DNA of 64,000 bases from Sphingobacteriales bacterium (lineage in GTDB: Bacteria; Bacteroidota; Bacteroidia; Chitinophagales; Chitinophagaceae), in contig JAIXSZ010000072.1 in the NCBI GenBank assembly GCA_027484425.1, positions 1 through 64,000 on the forward strand, in the 5' to 3' direction. The notes below the pieces were generated by a model that worked only from the letters and a program-made list of their open reading frames with translations, did not search any database and was not told the origin of the DNA. Made by a program: the position numbers and the translations under genes. This document shows, piece after piece, positions 46,528-54,819 of this stretch. Every line of letters starts with the position of its first letter. The stretch's first letter is position 1.

Positions 46528-47271
46528 TTAATCCCACACCCACATTTGGTTCCCATGCTCTAGTATTTCATCTTTCCCATGTTCGTTTTGCACCACAAGC
46601 CCACCATCAGGCCTAACCTCTTTGACAATTATATTCCTTAATTTTGAATTATCATTTATTTTCTGAGTACAATTCCTCTTAAAAAGTAGGTGATTGTAAG
46701 CAGCCATCACTTGGTCTACAGATAAATTTGATGATGCAAATTCTTTAATAGCATTGCTTATTTCTAAACATATTTTTTTTATTTCCACCGTTTTTCCTGT
46801 CTCAATCTTTAAAGAAGTAGCATGAAACAACTCATCTGCAAATTTGTCCTGACAAATATTGACACCAATACCCACCACAGTGTAAACCCACCTACTACCC
46901 TGCAAAACATTCTCAATTAACACCCCTCCTGCCTTTTTGTCACTGACTATAATATCATTGGGCCACTTTATAGTAACAATTTTATCTTCAGTGTACTTTT
47001 GCAAAATATTGGCAATTGCTACTGCCACACCTGCAGAAAACACAAATTGATGCACCAAACTATGTTTTGGCACTAAAATTATACTCATTAGTAGGCTTTC
47101 GCCCGCTACAGACTGCCAAATCCTACCTCGTTGACCCTTACCTTGGGTCTGTAGATCGGCTAAAACTATTAGTCCATGGCACGCCTTATCGTCACTGATG
47201 AGTTGCATGGCATAGTTATTGGTACTATCAACAATATCAAGAGTTATTAACCCTAAATCAGTTTTTAACAT
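46528..47271 (-). CDS. birA: Biotin--[acetyl-CoA-carboxylase] ligase, monofunctional
   Basis: 247 aa from the ATG at 47271 (MLKTDLGLITLDIVDSTNN); the longer frame starts at a TTG (47328) and adds unrelated sequence. It activates biotin as biotinyl-AMP and attaches it to the carboxylase carrier protein. Signatures: DSTNNYAMQL, QGKGQRGRIWQS, IKWPNDIIVSDKKAGGVLIE and VVGIGVNI. The N-terminal winged-helix repressor domain is absent, so this is a ligase only. Divergent from rsfS. Confidence 0.93.
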   Translation of the reverse strand: MLKTDLGLITLDIVDSTNNYAMQLISDDKACHGLIVLADLQTQGKGQRGRIWQSVAGESLLMSIILVPKHSLVHQFVFSAGVAVAIANILQKYTEDKIVTIKWPNDIIVSDKKAGGVLIENVLQGSRWVYTVVGIGVNICQDKFADELFHATSLKIETGKTVEIKKICLEISNAIKEFASSNLSVDQVMAAYNHLLFKRNCTQKINDNSKLRNIIVKEVRPDGGLVVQNEHGKDEILEHGNQMWVWD

Positions 47272-47347
47272 GTGGTTAAGTGGGAAAAGATTTATAATTT
47301 TGGTAAAACAATTTAGGAAATTTACCAAACAAAACTAACAAATCGAG

Positions 47348-47740
47348 TTGGAGAATATAATCAAAGAATTAAAAGTACGTAAAGTAACGGCACCTCGCCT
47401 TAATAAGAACAGCAAACTGTTTAAAACTATAATAAACGCCATAAAGGATAAAAAGGGAGCTGAAGTAGTATCGCTGGATTTGAAGAAGATTGATGAAGCT
47501 GTGGCTGATTATTTCGTACTCTGCGAAGCAAATTCTAATACGCACCTCAAATCAATAGCCGATAATATCATTGACGAAGTAGAAAAAGAATGTGGCGAAA
47601 AACCTTTCCACAAAGAATATGGTGACACCTGGACTCTTGTCGATTACGTAAATATAGTTGTTCACGTTTTCCAACATGAGCAACGTTCTTTTTACAATCT
47701 CGAAAGTCTGTGGGAAGATGCTCCAAAAGCAGAACATTGA
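47348..47740 (+). CDS. rsfS: Ribosome silencing factor RsfS
   Basis: 130 aa. Binds ribosomal protein uL14 and blocks subunit joining under starvation. Signatures: AVADYFVLCEANSNTHLKSI, GDTWTLVDYVNIVVHVF and the terminal YNLESLWEDAP. The start codon is TTG (47348), preceded by an A-rich tract; no better in-frame start upstream, and the protein already has full length. ftsH follows 51 bases downstream on the same strand, a common pairing in this phylum. Confidence 0.94.
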   Translation: MENIIKELKVRKVTAPRLNKNSKLFKTIINAIKDKKGAEVVSLDLKKIDEAVADYFVLCEANSNTHLKSIADNIIDEVEKECGEKPFHKEYGDTWTLVDYVNIVVHVFQHEQRSFYNLESLWEDAPKAEH

Positions 47741-47791
47741 TAATGGCTTAAAGATTTTAATAGAAACATTGTTTATTCGATTAATTATAAG

Positions 47792-49810
47792 ATGGAAGAT
47801 AATAAGCAGAATACCCCACCCAACGACCTGAGACCAGGCAGCGATAATAATCCTAATGCCCCTCGCAAAGGTCCCAAATTTAACATATACTGGATTTACG
47901 GTCTCATTCTACTCGCTATAGTGGGTGCTCAGTTCTACGGGGGCAACTTTGGCGCATCAGTTACAGAAAAGAGTTTCAAAGATTTCAAAGAGTACCTAGG
48001 CAAAAAGCAGGTGAACAAAGTGGTTGTGGTGAATAAAGAACATGTTGAAGTGTTCCTAAAGCCTGGCACAGTACCACCTACAACACCAGGTAAGGTACCT
48101 TCATTGGCTACTGCTAATGACAAAATACCAGCATTCACTTTCAAAATTGGTAGTGTAGAGCAGTTCAACAAAGATCTTGACGATGCTCAAAAGGAGATGA
48201 CAGAGCCTGAAAAAGTCCCCGTCATCTATGACATTCATGGCGATGTTTTGCATGCCTTCTTACAGACATTCCTTTTACCTATTATCTTTCTGGTAGCTAT
48301 GTATTTCTTGGTTTTCCGTAAGATGGGCTCTGGTGGTGGAGCAGGGGGTGCGGGGGGTATTTTTAACATAGGAAAATCGAAAGCACAACTTTTCGAAAAA
48401 GGCACTCGTGTAAACATCACATTTAACGATGTCGCTGGTCTTGACGAAGCTAAGGTGGAAGTGATGGAGATAGTAGATTTCCTTAAAAATCCTAAAAAAT
48501 ACACCGCTTTAGGTGGCAAGATACCCAAGGGTGCATTGTTAGTCGGTCCTCCCGGTACTGGTAAAACTCTATTGGCAAAAGCAATGGCTGGTGAAGCGCA
48601 AGTTCCTTTCTTCTCTATGTCTGGTTCAGATTTTGTAGAGTTGTTTGTGGGTGTAGGCGCTAGCAGAGTAAGGGATGTGTTTAAGCAAGCTCGCGAAAAA
48701 GCCCCCTGTATCGTCTTTATTGATGAAATAGATGCCATTGGTAGGGCTCGTGGTAAAAACATGATGATGAGCAATGATGAGCGAGAAAACACCCTCAATC
48801 AGATGCTGGTAGAAATGGATGGTTTTAGTGGCGATAGTGGTATCATAGTACTTGCTGCAACTAATAGGCCCGATGTGCTAGATGCAGCGCTTCTTCGCCC
48901 AGGCCGTTTCGATCGCCAAATATCTATAGACATCCCAGATGTAAAAGGTAGAGAAAAAATATTTGACGTACATCTTAAACCTATCAAACGCTCGAAAGAC
49001 CTCAATATCAAAAAACTAGCTATCCAAACCCCTGGTTTTGCTGGTGCGGATATTGCAAATATTTGTAACGAGGCAGCTCTTATTGCAGCCCGTAAAGGCA
49101 AAAATGAAGTTGACATGAGCGACTTTAATGATGCTATAGATAGAGTAATAGGTGGGCTTGAAAAGAAAAACAAGATCATTCTTCCAGAAGAAAAAAGAAT
49201 TATAGCTTATCACGAGGCAGGACATGCAGTATCAGGTTGGTTCCTTGAGCATGCTCATCCGTTGGTAAAAGTAACTATTGTTCCGCGTGGTGTAGCTGCT
49301 CTCGGATATGCACAATACTTACCAAAAGAAGTATACATACGCACTACCGATCATCTGATGGACGATATGTGCATGTCATTAGGCGGTAGGGCTGTAGAAG
49401 AGTTAGTGTTTGGTAAGATTTCTACTGGAGCTCTAAGCGACTTACAGCACATAACCAAAATGGCTTATGCTATGGTATCTATGTATGGTATGAATAGCGC
49501 AATAGGTAACATTTCGTTCTACGACCCACAAAACGAGAACAGTTTCTCAAAACCTTACTCCGAGGAGACTGGTAAAATCATTGACGATGAAGTAAGAAAA
49601 CTTGTAGAGATAGCCTATAGCAGAGTAAAAGCACTGCTCAATGATAAAATGGATGCAGTGAAGATTATAGCTGAAGAACTGCTAAAAAAAGAAGTACTCT
49701 TTAAAGATGATATGGAAAGATTGTTGGGCAAACGCCTTTATGAAGACAATACCCCAGTTGAAGATGACGAAACCTCTGTTTCTGAAAACAACACACCAGC
49801 AATAGCTTAG
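47792..49810 (+). CDS. ftsH: ATP-dependent zinc metalloprotease FtsH
   Basis: 672 aa membrane-anchored AAA+ protease that extracts and degrades membrane and cytoplasmic proteins. Helix 1 at about 30-50, a periplasmic segment, helix 2 at about 152-175, then a Gly-rich linker. AAA domain: Walker A GPPGTGKT (about 251-258), Walker B IVFIDEID, second region of homology [20 protein letters not shown]. Protease domain: HEAGHAV (about 473-479). A Glu/Asp-rich tail ends the protein. Full length. A perfect 14-bp hairpin follows the stop by 28 bases. Confidence 0.97.
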   Translation: MEDNKQNTPPNDLRPGSDNNPNAPRKGPKFNIYWIYGLILLAIVGAQFYGGNFGASVTEKSFKDFKEYLGKKQVNKVVVVNKEHVEVFLKPGTVPPTTPGKVPSLATANDKIPAFTFKIGSVEQFNKDLDDAQKEMTEPEKVPVIYDIHGDVLHAFLQTFLLPIIFLVAMYFLVFRKMGSGGGAGGAGGIFNIGKSKAQLFEKGTRVNITFNDVAGLDEAKVEVMEIVDFLKNPKKYTALGGKIPKGALLVGPPGTGKTLLAKAMAGEAQVPFFSMSGSDFVELFVGVGASRVRDVFKQAREKAPCIVFIDEIDAIGRARGKNMMMSNDERENTLNQMLVEMDGFSGDSGIIVLAATNRPDVLDAALLRPGRFDRQISIDIPDVKGREKIFDVHLKPIKRSKDLNIKKLAIQTPGFAGADIANICNEAALIAARKGKNEVDMSDFNDAIDRVIGGLEKKNKIILPEEKRIIAYHEAGHAVSGWFLEHAHPLVKVTIVPRGVAALGYAQYLPKEVYIRTTDHLMDDMCMSLGGRAVEELVFGKISTGALSDLQHITKMAYAMVSMYGMNSAIGNISFYDPQNENSFSKPYSEETGKIIDDEVRKLVEIAYSRVKALLNDKMDAVKIIAEELLKKEVLFKDDMERLLGKRLYEDNTPVEDDETSVSENNTPAIA

Positions 49811-49837
49811 TTATTCATAGCATACAATATCATTATC

Positions 49838-49870
49838 AGAAATGTGAACACCCAAAGTGTTCACATTTCT
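49838..49870 (+). terminator. Terminator hairpin after ftsH (14-bp perfect stem)
   Basis: AGAAATGTGAACAC (49838-49851) pairs perfectly with 49857-49870 around a CCAAA loop, directly followed by ATTAG. It lies upstream of the LUD gene's ATG at 49907 and argues against a start at the GTG at 49844. Confidence 0.65.
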
Positions 49871-49906
49871 ATTAGAACTAATTCAACCTCATTAAATTTG
49901 CTTCTT

Positions 49907-50569
49907 ATGCAAACTTTCAAAACGTCGAAAGCAAAGGAGAATATACTAGCTAAAATCAGGAAAAGTATTAGTGAAGAGCAACTTCCTATGCCCTACCCTG
50001 ATGCTGAGAAAAATTCAGACCCCATTTACACCCACTCTAGCTATTCGCCCGAAGAGGTTTTTGCCGAAACTTTTATCAGTTTGGGTGGTAAATTTATATT
50101 TTGCGATAGCGAACTCGACCTGATGAGCAGTATTAGCATTCTTTATGAAAATAATGGATGGACTCAAATCTTATGTGCAGATGAAAAAATGCTGAAGCAA
50201 TTTCACAACAACAAAATGGATTTTGTACTGCCAGCTAATCCGCCTATTGAAAGTGCAGATGCATGTATCACAGACTGCGAAATGCTAATAGCTCGTACAG
50301 GTTCCATTATGCTCAGCAGTGCACAAAATATGGGGCGAACTGCCCCTATGTACTATCCAGTACATATAGTTTTTGCTTATTTAGACCAAGTAGTTTTCGA
50401 CATTGATGATGCCATCAAAGCAATGAAAAGAAAATATGGCAACAATATTCCTTCAATGTTAAATATAGCCACAGGTCCTAGCCGTACAGCTGACATAGAG
50501 AAAACTTTAGTAGTAGGTGTTCATGGTCCTGCCAAAGTTTATTGTTTTCTTATCAATGCTTATAACTAA
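49907..50569 (+). CDS. LUD domain protein (LutC/YkgG family)
   Basis: 220 aa from the ATG at 49907; a GTG further upstream would translate through the ftsH terminator hairpin and is rejected. Family signatures: MLIARTGSIMLSS, PVHIVFAYLDQVV and the C-terminal GPSRTADIEKTLVVGVHGP. LutC is a subunit of the lactate-oxidation complex LutABC, but no lutA or lutB is present here, so this is a stand-alone LUD protein whose role is unknown. Placement after ftsH is common in Bacteroidota. Confidence 0.9.
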   Translation: MQTFKTSKAKENILAKIRKSISEEQLPMPYPDAEKNSDPIYTHSSYSPEEVFAETFISLGGKFIFCDSELDLMSSISILYENNGWTQILCADEKMLKQFHNNKMDFVLPANPPIESADACITDCEMLIARTGSIMLSSAQNMGRTAPMYYPVHIVFAYLDQVVFDIDDAIKAMKRKYGNNIPSMLNIATGPSRTADIEKTLVVGVHGPAKVYCFLINAYN

Positions 50570-50578
50570 TAATAGAAA

Positions 50579-50624
50579 ATCCGGTTGCAATACATTGCTA
50601 CTATGGCAATAATTACAACCGGAT
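50579..50624. terminator. Convergent-gene hairpin
   Basis: ATCCGGTTG (50579-50587) pairs with CAACCGGAT (50616-50624); the 28-base intervening sequence contains a smaller hairpin (ATTGC/GCAAT). It lies between the convergent LUD and YebC genes. Confidence 0.5.
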
Positions 50625-50643
50625 AATTATAAATGTGGCAATA

Positions 50644-51354
50644 CTACGCCATATTATGAAACACTTGCTGCACATCATCGTCCTGCTCTACACGCTCTAT
50701 CAATTTAAACACATCTTCAGACTGTTCTTCTGAAACAGGTACTGTATTCAATGGTATCCACTCCAACTCTGCAGATATTGGAGTTATTCCTTTTTCTTCC
50801 AGTGCTTTCTGCATATTACCAAAATCAGTAAATCCGCAACGCACTATAATATTACCTTCACTATCCTCTCCTACCTCTTCCAGTCCGAAATCTATCAACT
50901 CAAGTTCCATATCATCCATATTCAGTCCTTCTGGTTTCAATTTAAACACACCAAGTTGTTTGAACAAAAACCCTACTGAGCCACTATTGCCTAATGCACC
51001 ACCACCTTTATTGAAATGTGAACGAACGTTTGCTACAGTACGAGTAGTATTGTCTGTTGCGGTAACCACCAGTATAGCCACTCCATGTGGACCATAACCT
51101 TCATACAATACTTCATCATAGTTACTCGTATCCTTGCCTAATGCATTCTTTATAGCAGCTTCAATTCTGTCTTTAGGCATGTTCACTGACTTACCATTCT
51201 GAATCACCCTGCGTAGCATGGGGTTATTCATAGGGTCAGCACCACCTTTTTTTACAGCTATAGCAATCTCCTTACCTATTCGGCTAAACTGCTTTGCCAT
51301 ACGGTCATACCGTGCAAACATTGTAGACTTACGAACTTCAAATATCCTACCCAT
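50644..51354 (-). CDS. yebC: YebC/PmpR-family protein
   Basis: 236 aa. Signatures: FARYDRMAKQFSRIGKEIAIAVKKG, read from residue 13, and NMPKDRIEAAIKNA, EGYGPHGVAILV, HFNKGGGALGNSGSVGFLF. The family was annotated as transcriptional regulators and has recently been tied to translation (resolving stalled ribosomes at polyproline) in some species; which role applies here is unknown. Full length, alone, upstream of rsmG on the same strand by 50 bases. Confidence 0.94.
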   Translation of the reverse strand: MGRIFEVRKSTMFARYDRMAKQFSRIGKEIAIAVKKGGADPMNNPMLRRVIQNGKSVNMPKDRIEAAIKNALGKDTSNYDEVLYEGYGPHGVAILVVTATDNTTRTVANVRSHFNKGGGALGNSGSVGFLFKQLGVFKLKPEGLNMDDMELELIDFGLEEVGEDSEGNIIVRCGFTDFGNMQKALEEKGITPISAELEWIPLNTVPVSEEQSEDVFKLIERVEQDDDVQQVFHNMA

Positions 51355-51403
51355 ATTATCAAGTTAAAACATTAAAATCAGGGCGCAAAAGTACACAAAG
51401 ATG

Positions 51404-52057
51404 TTACAGTTTGGGTACATATACTACAAACTTTTCTTCAAACGATGGTTCTCTAAAAATGTCATGTACCTTCCATGCTTGTACTATGCGTTTTAGTCCC
51501 GTATCATTTATTTCTTTAGTTAGGTCTCCTCCTTTTAAGCAAACTAACCCATTAGGCAGTTCTTCTCCCTTTTGCCCACGGCGTATGATGGGAGATACCC
51601 ATCTCCACAAATCATTTAGAGGTGCTACTGCTCTTGAGACTGCATAATCAAATGAAATTCCTTTCAGATCTTCTACTCTTGTGTGTATCGCTTTTACGTT
51701 AGTAAGGCCTATTGCATCTGCTACCTCCTGCACTACTTTTATCTTTTTGCCTATACTATCAGTGAGTACAAATTGCACATCAGGATTGAAAATAGCTAGT
51801 GGTATGCCAGGAAAACCACCACCGGTACCTATATCTACTACTTCTGCGCCCTTATCAAAAGGGCAAATAGCAGCGATGGCTAGTGAATGCAAAACATGTC
51901 GCTCATATAGTGAGTCTATATCCTTGCGAGATATCACGTTTATCTTCTCATTCCAATCTCTATACAACTCATTAAGTTGTGAGAATTGTTGCAACTGCGT
52001 GTCAGTAAAATCATCAAAGTACTTTAAAATTATTTCCAATTTTTTTTGTTTTTCCAA
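51404..52057 (-). CDS. rsmG: 16S rRNA (guanine527-N7)-methyltransferase
   Basis: 217 aa. Modifies G527 of 16S rRNA with SAM. Motifs: VVDIGTGGGFPGIPLAI (about 71-87), VLTDSIGKKIKVVQE and the family segment YAVSRAVAPLNDL with RGQKGEELPNGLVCLKGGDL. The start is a TTG at 52057 with no better ATG in frame; it overlaps the last 28 bases of the upstream GT2 gene, so the two are translationally coupled. Confidence 0.95.
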   Translation of the reverse strand: MEKQKKLEIILKYFDDFTDTQLQQFSQLNELYRDWNEKINVISRKDIDSLYERHVLHSLAIAAICPFDKGAEVVDIGTGGGFPGIPLAIFNPDVQFVLTDSIGKKIKVVQEVADAIGLTNVKAIHTRVEDLKGISFDYAVSRAVAPLNDLWRWVSPIIRRGQKGEELPNGLVCLKGGDLTKEINDTGLKRIVQAWKVHDIFREPSFEEKFVVYVPKL

Positions 52058-53136
52058 GTTATGTACGGCAGAAATGCAAAGTTATATATCATCCATCCCA
52101 AATCGAATAATGGCATTAAATAAAGAGGGATTTTTTCATGAAGTTTATTCAACACTTTCTCCCATAAATACCAATAAAGTATGCACCTTACAATTAAAAG
52201 AACTATAACTGTCTTCATCGACACTAAAAACAAACAAAAAAATAAACTCATCCAAACCCCTGCATGCAGCAAAGCATAAGTTCCAAGCATGATCTTGGAA
52301 CTTGTTTTATAAAACTTACCAGTAGATAAGTGCCGTTGCTTTTGGTGTATCCATTCTGTTACTGTTGATTTTGCATCCGAATAGGTAAATGCTTCTGGAT
52401 TACACACCACAGTTATATTACTTGCTGTACCAGCTATCGTCACCAGCAGATCATCGTCTCCATAGGGCAACTGTCGCCACATAGGATGCGATATTGCTTT
52501 CTGCATCACTGTGCGATGACATGCCATATTGCGACCTACAGCCATGTATGGAATTCCACTAACTGCATAGGTACTGTATTGGAGATAAGTATGCATTGTC
52601 TCCCATCGTATAAAAGCATTCAGAAGTCCCGGCATCTTGTTATATCCACCATAACCAGCTACTATCTGCTTGCCAGCCATCAGTGGCGCTATCATCAATG
52701 CCAACCAATTAATACTGGCAGGTTTACAATCAGCATCTGTCATTAGTATTATATCATAACTAGCTGTTGCTAGCCCCATAGCTAAAGCTTGTTTTTTACC
52801 ATTACTGTCGTCTGGGCTTACATTTACAACTTTAATATGTGGGAATTTGTGTTGTAGGTTATTCAATACATCTAGAGTATTGTCAGTAGATCCGTCATTT
52901 ACTACTATCACTTCATAATTGGGCCTATCGCCAGTCGTATTATAAGATTGACTTAAAACATACGGTAGATTCAAAGCTAATTGCACACTTTCATTCTTTG
53001 CACATATTATTACACTAACTGAACACACTTTGGGAATGTCTTCAAATCCATTACTTAGTGCGTGTATGCGAAGCCAAAAAAACAGCCCATACAAGCAATT
53101 TAGTGTGATAACAATAACAAGTATGTATACAAACAT
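52030..53136 (-). CDS. GT2-family glycosyltransferase, membrane-anchored
   Basis: 368 aa from the ATG at 53136. One helix at the N-terminus (FVYILVIVITLNCLYGLFF), then a GT2 domain (VSVIICAKNESVQLALNL, EVIVVNDGSTDNTLD, ILMTDADCKP and a QKQRHLSTGKFYK segment resembling the Q-x-x-R-W motif), then two or three helices near the C-terminus (about 270-350). The layout is that of processive or lipid-linked sugar transferases. The acceptor is unknown. Its 3' end overlaps rsmG by 28 bases. Confidence 0.87.
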   Translation of the reverse strand: MFVYILVIVITLNCLYGLFFWLRIHALSNGFEDIPKVCSVSVIICAKNESVQLALNLPYVLSQSYNTTGDRPNYEVIVVNDGSTDNTLDVLNNLQHKFPHIKVVNVSPDDSNGKKQALAMGLATASYDIILMTDADCKPASINWLALMIAPLMAGKQIVAGYGGYNKMPGLLNAFIRWETMHTYLQYSTYAVSGIPYMAVGRNMACHRTVMQKAISHPMWRQLPYGDDDLLVTIAGTASNITVVCNPEAFTYSDAKSTVTEWIHQKQRHLSTGKFYKTSSKIMLGTYALLHAGVWMSLFFCLFLVSMKTVIVLLIVRCILYWYLWEKVLNKLHEKIPLYLMPLFDLGWMIYNFAFLPYITWKNKKNWK

Positions 53137-53296
53137 CAACAGTAAAGATATGCTGGCAAAATGGTTTCAAGAAAAGACAAAAGATTACTTAAATAGCCAT
53201 AGAGAACATCGCTATTCAAAACAACTAAAAACACAAAAGAAATACAAAAGAACCACATTTACTTATTGATATAGACAGCAAGTTGCCTGATTTCTT

Positions 53297-53304
53297 TATC
53301 TTTG
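53297..53304 (+). promoter_or_regulatory. Candidate -7 box (TATCTTTG) of the arginase gene
   Basis: Exact TAnnTTTG ending 6 bases before the ATG at 53311. If used, transcription would start at or within a few bases of the start codon. No -33 TTG at 19-21 bases. Confidence 0.4.
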
Positions 53305-53310
53305 GCGTGT

Positions 53311-54258
53311 ATGCGTAATATTAAAATCTTAGAAGTAAGGTCAGAGATAGGAGCCGGAACACGTGGAGCTAGTTTGGGAGTTGATGCAATAAAAATTGCG
53401 GCTTTAGACTTTATGAGCAATCTTTTTGTCAATTTCCCATCAGAAATCGTCGAAACAGAAAACAGATTATTGTACGAACCCATTGCATCTCCATACGCAA
53501 AACGCATTGTTGGCATACATACTATGTACGAAAGGGTGTCAACAGCAGTAGCTGAAACAGTAAAATCAGGACTTTTTCCATTGGTTTTAGCTGGCGATCA
53601 TAGTACAGCTGGCGCCACTATAGCCGGTCTCAAAATGGCACGCCCTAAACGTAGGTTGGGTGTAGTTTGGATTGATGCACACGCCGATCTTCATTCACCT
53701 TACACTACTCCATCGGGTAACATGCATGGAATGCCGTTGTCAATATCATTGGCAGACGACAATGTAGAAAATCAAATGCACAATCCCGATCCAAAAACTG
53801 TTGAAGTTTGGCAAAAGCTGAAAAATCTAGGCAAAATTGAACCCAAAATCATTCCGGAAGACATCGTTTTTATTGCGCTCAGAGATTTTGAAAAAGAAGA
53901 AGAAGCAATTCTCAAAAAAGGAAACATCAAAGTAATTACAGTTGCTGAACTACGCCGAAAAGGAGTTGAAAATGTTGTAAGACAAACATTCCTTCATTTA
54001 TCCAATTGCGACGATATTTACGTTAGTTTCGATGTTGATAGCTTGGACAGCTCAATTTCAAGAGGTACAGGTACACCAGTTAGCAATGGGTTGAAAGAAA
54101 GAGAGGCTGAGGATCTTATAGCTTCTTTCATGCAGCACCATAAAATATGTTGCTTCGAAATTGCAGAAGTTAACCCCACACTAGACAAAGAAAATATGAT
54201 GGCAGAAATTGCCTTTAATATACTTCAGAGAAGTGTAAACCTTCTCATGCTAAACTAA
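53311..54258 (+). CDS. Arginase family protein (probable arginase)
   Basis: 315 aa from the ATG at 53311 (MRNIKILEVRSEIGAGTRG). Hydrolyses arginine to ornithine and urea in the cytoplasm, if a true arginase. All manganese-ligand motifs are present: LAGDHST (about 94-100), IDAHADLHSP (about 121-130) and YVSFDVDSLD (about 238-247), plus a Glu in the late motif FEIAEVNPTLD. The opening EVRSEIGAGTRGASLG matches the arginase rather than the agmatinase branch. No other arginine-catabolism gene is adjacent. A strong terminator follows. Confidence 0.92.
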   Translation: MRNIKILEVRSEIGAGTRGASLGVDAIKIAALDFMSNLFVNFPSEIVETENRLLYEPIASPYAKRIVGIHTMYERVSTAVAETVKSGLFPLVLAGDHSTAGATIAGLKMARPKRRLGVVWIDAHADLHSPYTTPSGNMHGMPLSISLADDNVENQMHNPDPKTVEVWQKLKNLGKIEPKIIPEDIVFIALRDFEKEEEAILKKGNIKVITVAELRRKGVENVVRQTFLHLSNCDDIYVSFDVDSLDSSISRGTGTPVSNGLKEREAEDLIASFMQHHKICCFEIAEVNPTLDKENMMAEIAFNILQRSVNLLMLN

Positions 54259-54325
54259 CATTTATCTTTTTAATGTAGTAAATATAATTTGAATATCTAA
54301 TTTTCGCTCGAATAAAATTTCATTC

Positions 54326-54371
54326 AAAACTCAGCAGAAATTATCTAATCGGTATTTCTGCTGAGTTTTTT
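54326..54371 (+). terminator. Rho-independent terminator of the arginase gene
   Basis: AACTCAGCAGAAAT (54328-54341) pairs perfectly with 54354-54367 around a 12-base loop, flanked by AA and followed by a run of six T (54366-54371). Textbook structure. Confidence 0.9.
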
Positions 54372-54819
54372 GATTTTATAAGCAACTATCCTAAGAAAAC
54401 ACAATACACTTTGTGCTGATTTTTATTTTAGAAGAATCTTCCAACAGAATATCCAAACTTCACAATTTGGTTAACGAGTTTGTTAATGAAATGTCATTAA
54501 CACCCCAATAAAGAAGAAGTAATCAATAACAAAAATCTATAGTTTAATTTTGCAACGTCTAAATATGCAAGTAAACCCATACCCACATCTATATGTGTCT
54601 TTTTTCAACATGGAACAATTTATTTATTTTGAATCGATTATTATTTTCTAAAATTTAGAAAGGAGTAACATCCAAACATGAAAATTAGAAAATAATAGCA
54701 CTCAACAAGTTATGAATTATAAAATTAAATAAAATTAATTATCGATAGTTTCTTCAATAAAAATATCAAAAAAAACGAAACCCCTTGAAGTAAGCTATCG
54801 TAAATACCGTGCCAAAGAA
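54372..54819. other. Intergenic region upstream of the giant plus-strand gene
   Basis: About 450 bases of very AT-rich sequence between the arginase terminator and the second giant gene. One exact TAnnTTTG box (TAATTTTG) lies at 54545-54552, implying a leader of about 260 bases. No open frame or strong hairpin seen. Confidence 0.45.
54545..54552 (+). promoter_or_regulatory. Candidate -7 box (TAATTTTG) of the giant gene
   Basis: Exact match to the Bacteroidota -7 consensus in the gene-free region; no -33 TTG at 19-21 bases. It could drive the giant gene with a long leader. Confidence 0.3.

Noticed and set aside
49844-49906. Longer N-terminus of the LUD protein from a GTG at 49844
   Set aside because: This would translate a perfect 14-bp terminator hairpin; the ATG at 49907 gives a normal LutC-family start.
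53152-53269. Possible 39-codon Lys-rich frame before the arginase gene
   Set aside because: A-rich DNA gives Lys-rich frames by chance, and there is no ribosome-binding context or family resemblance.
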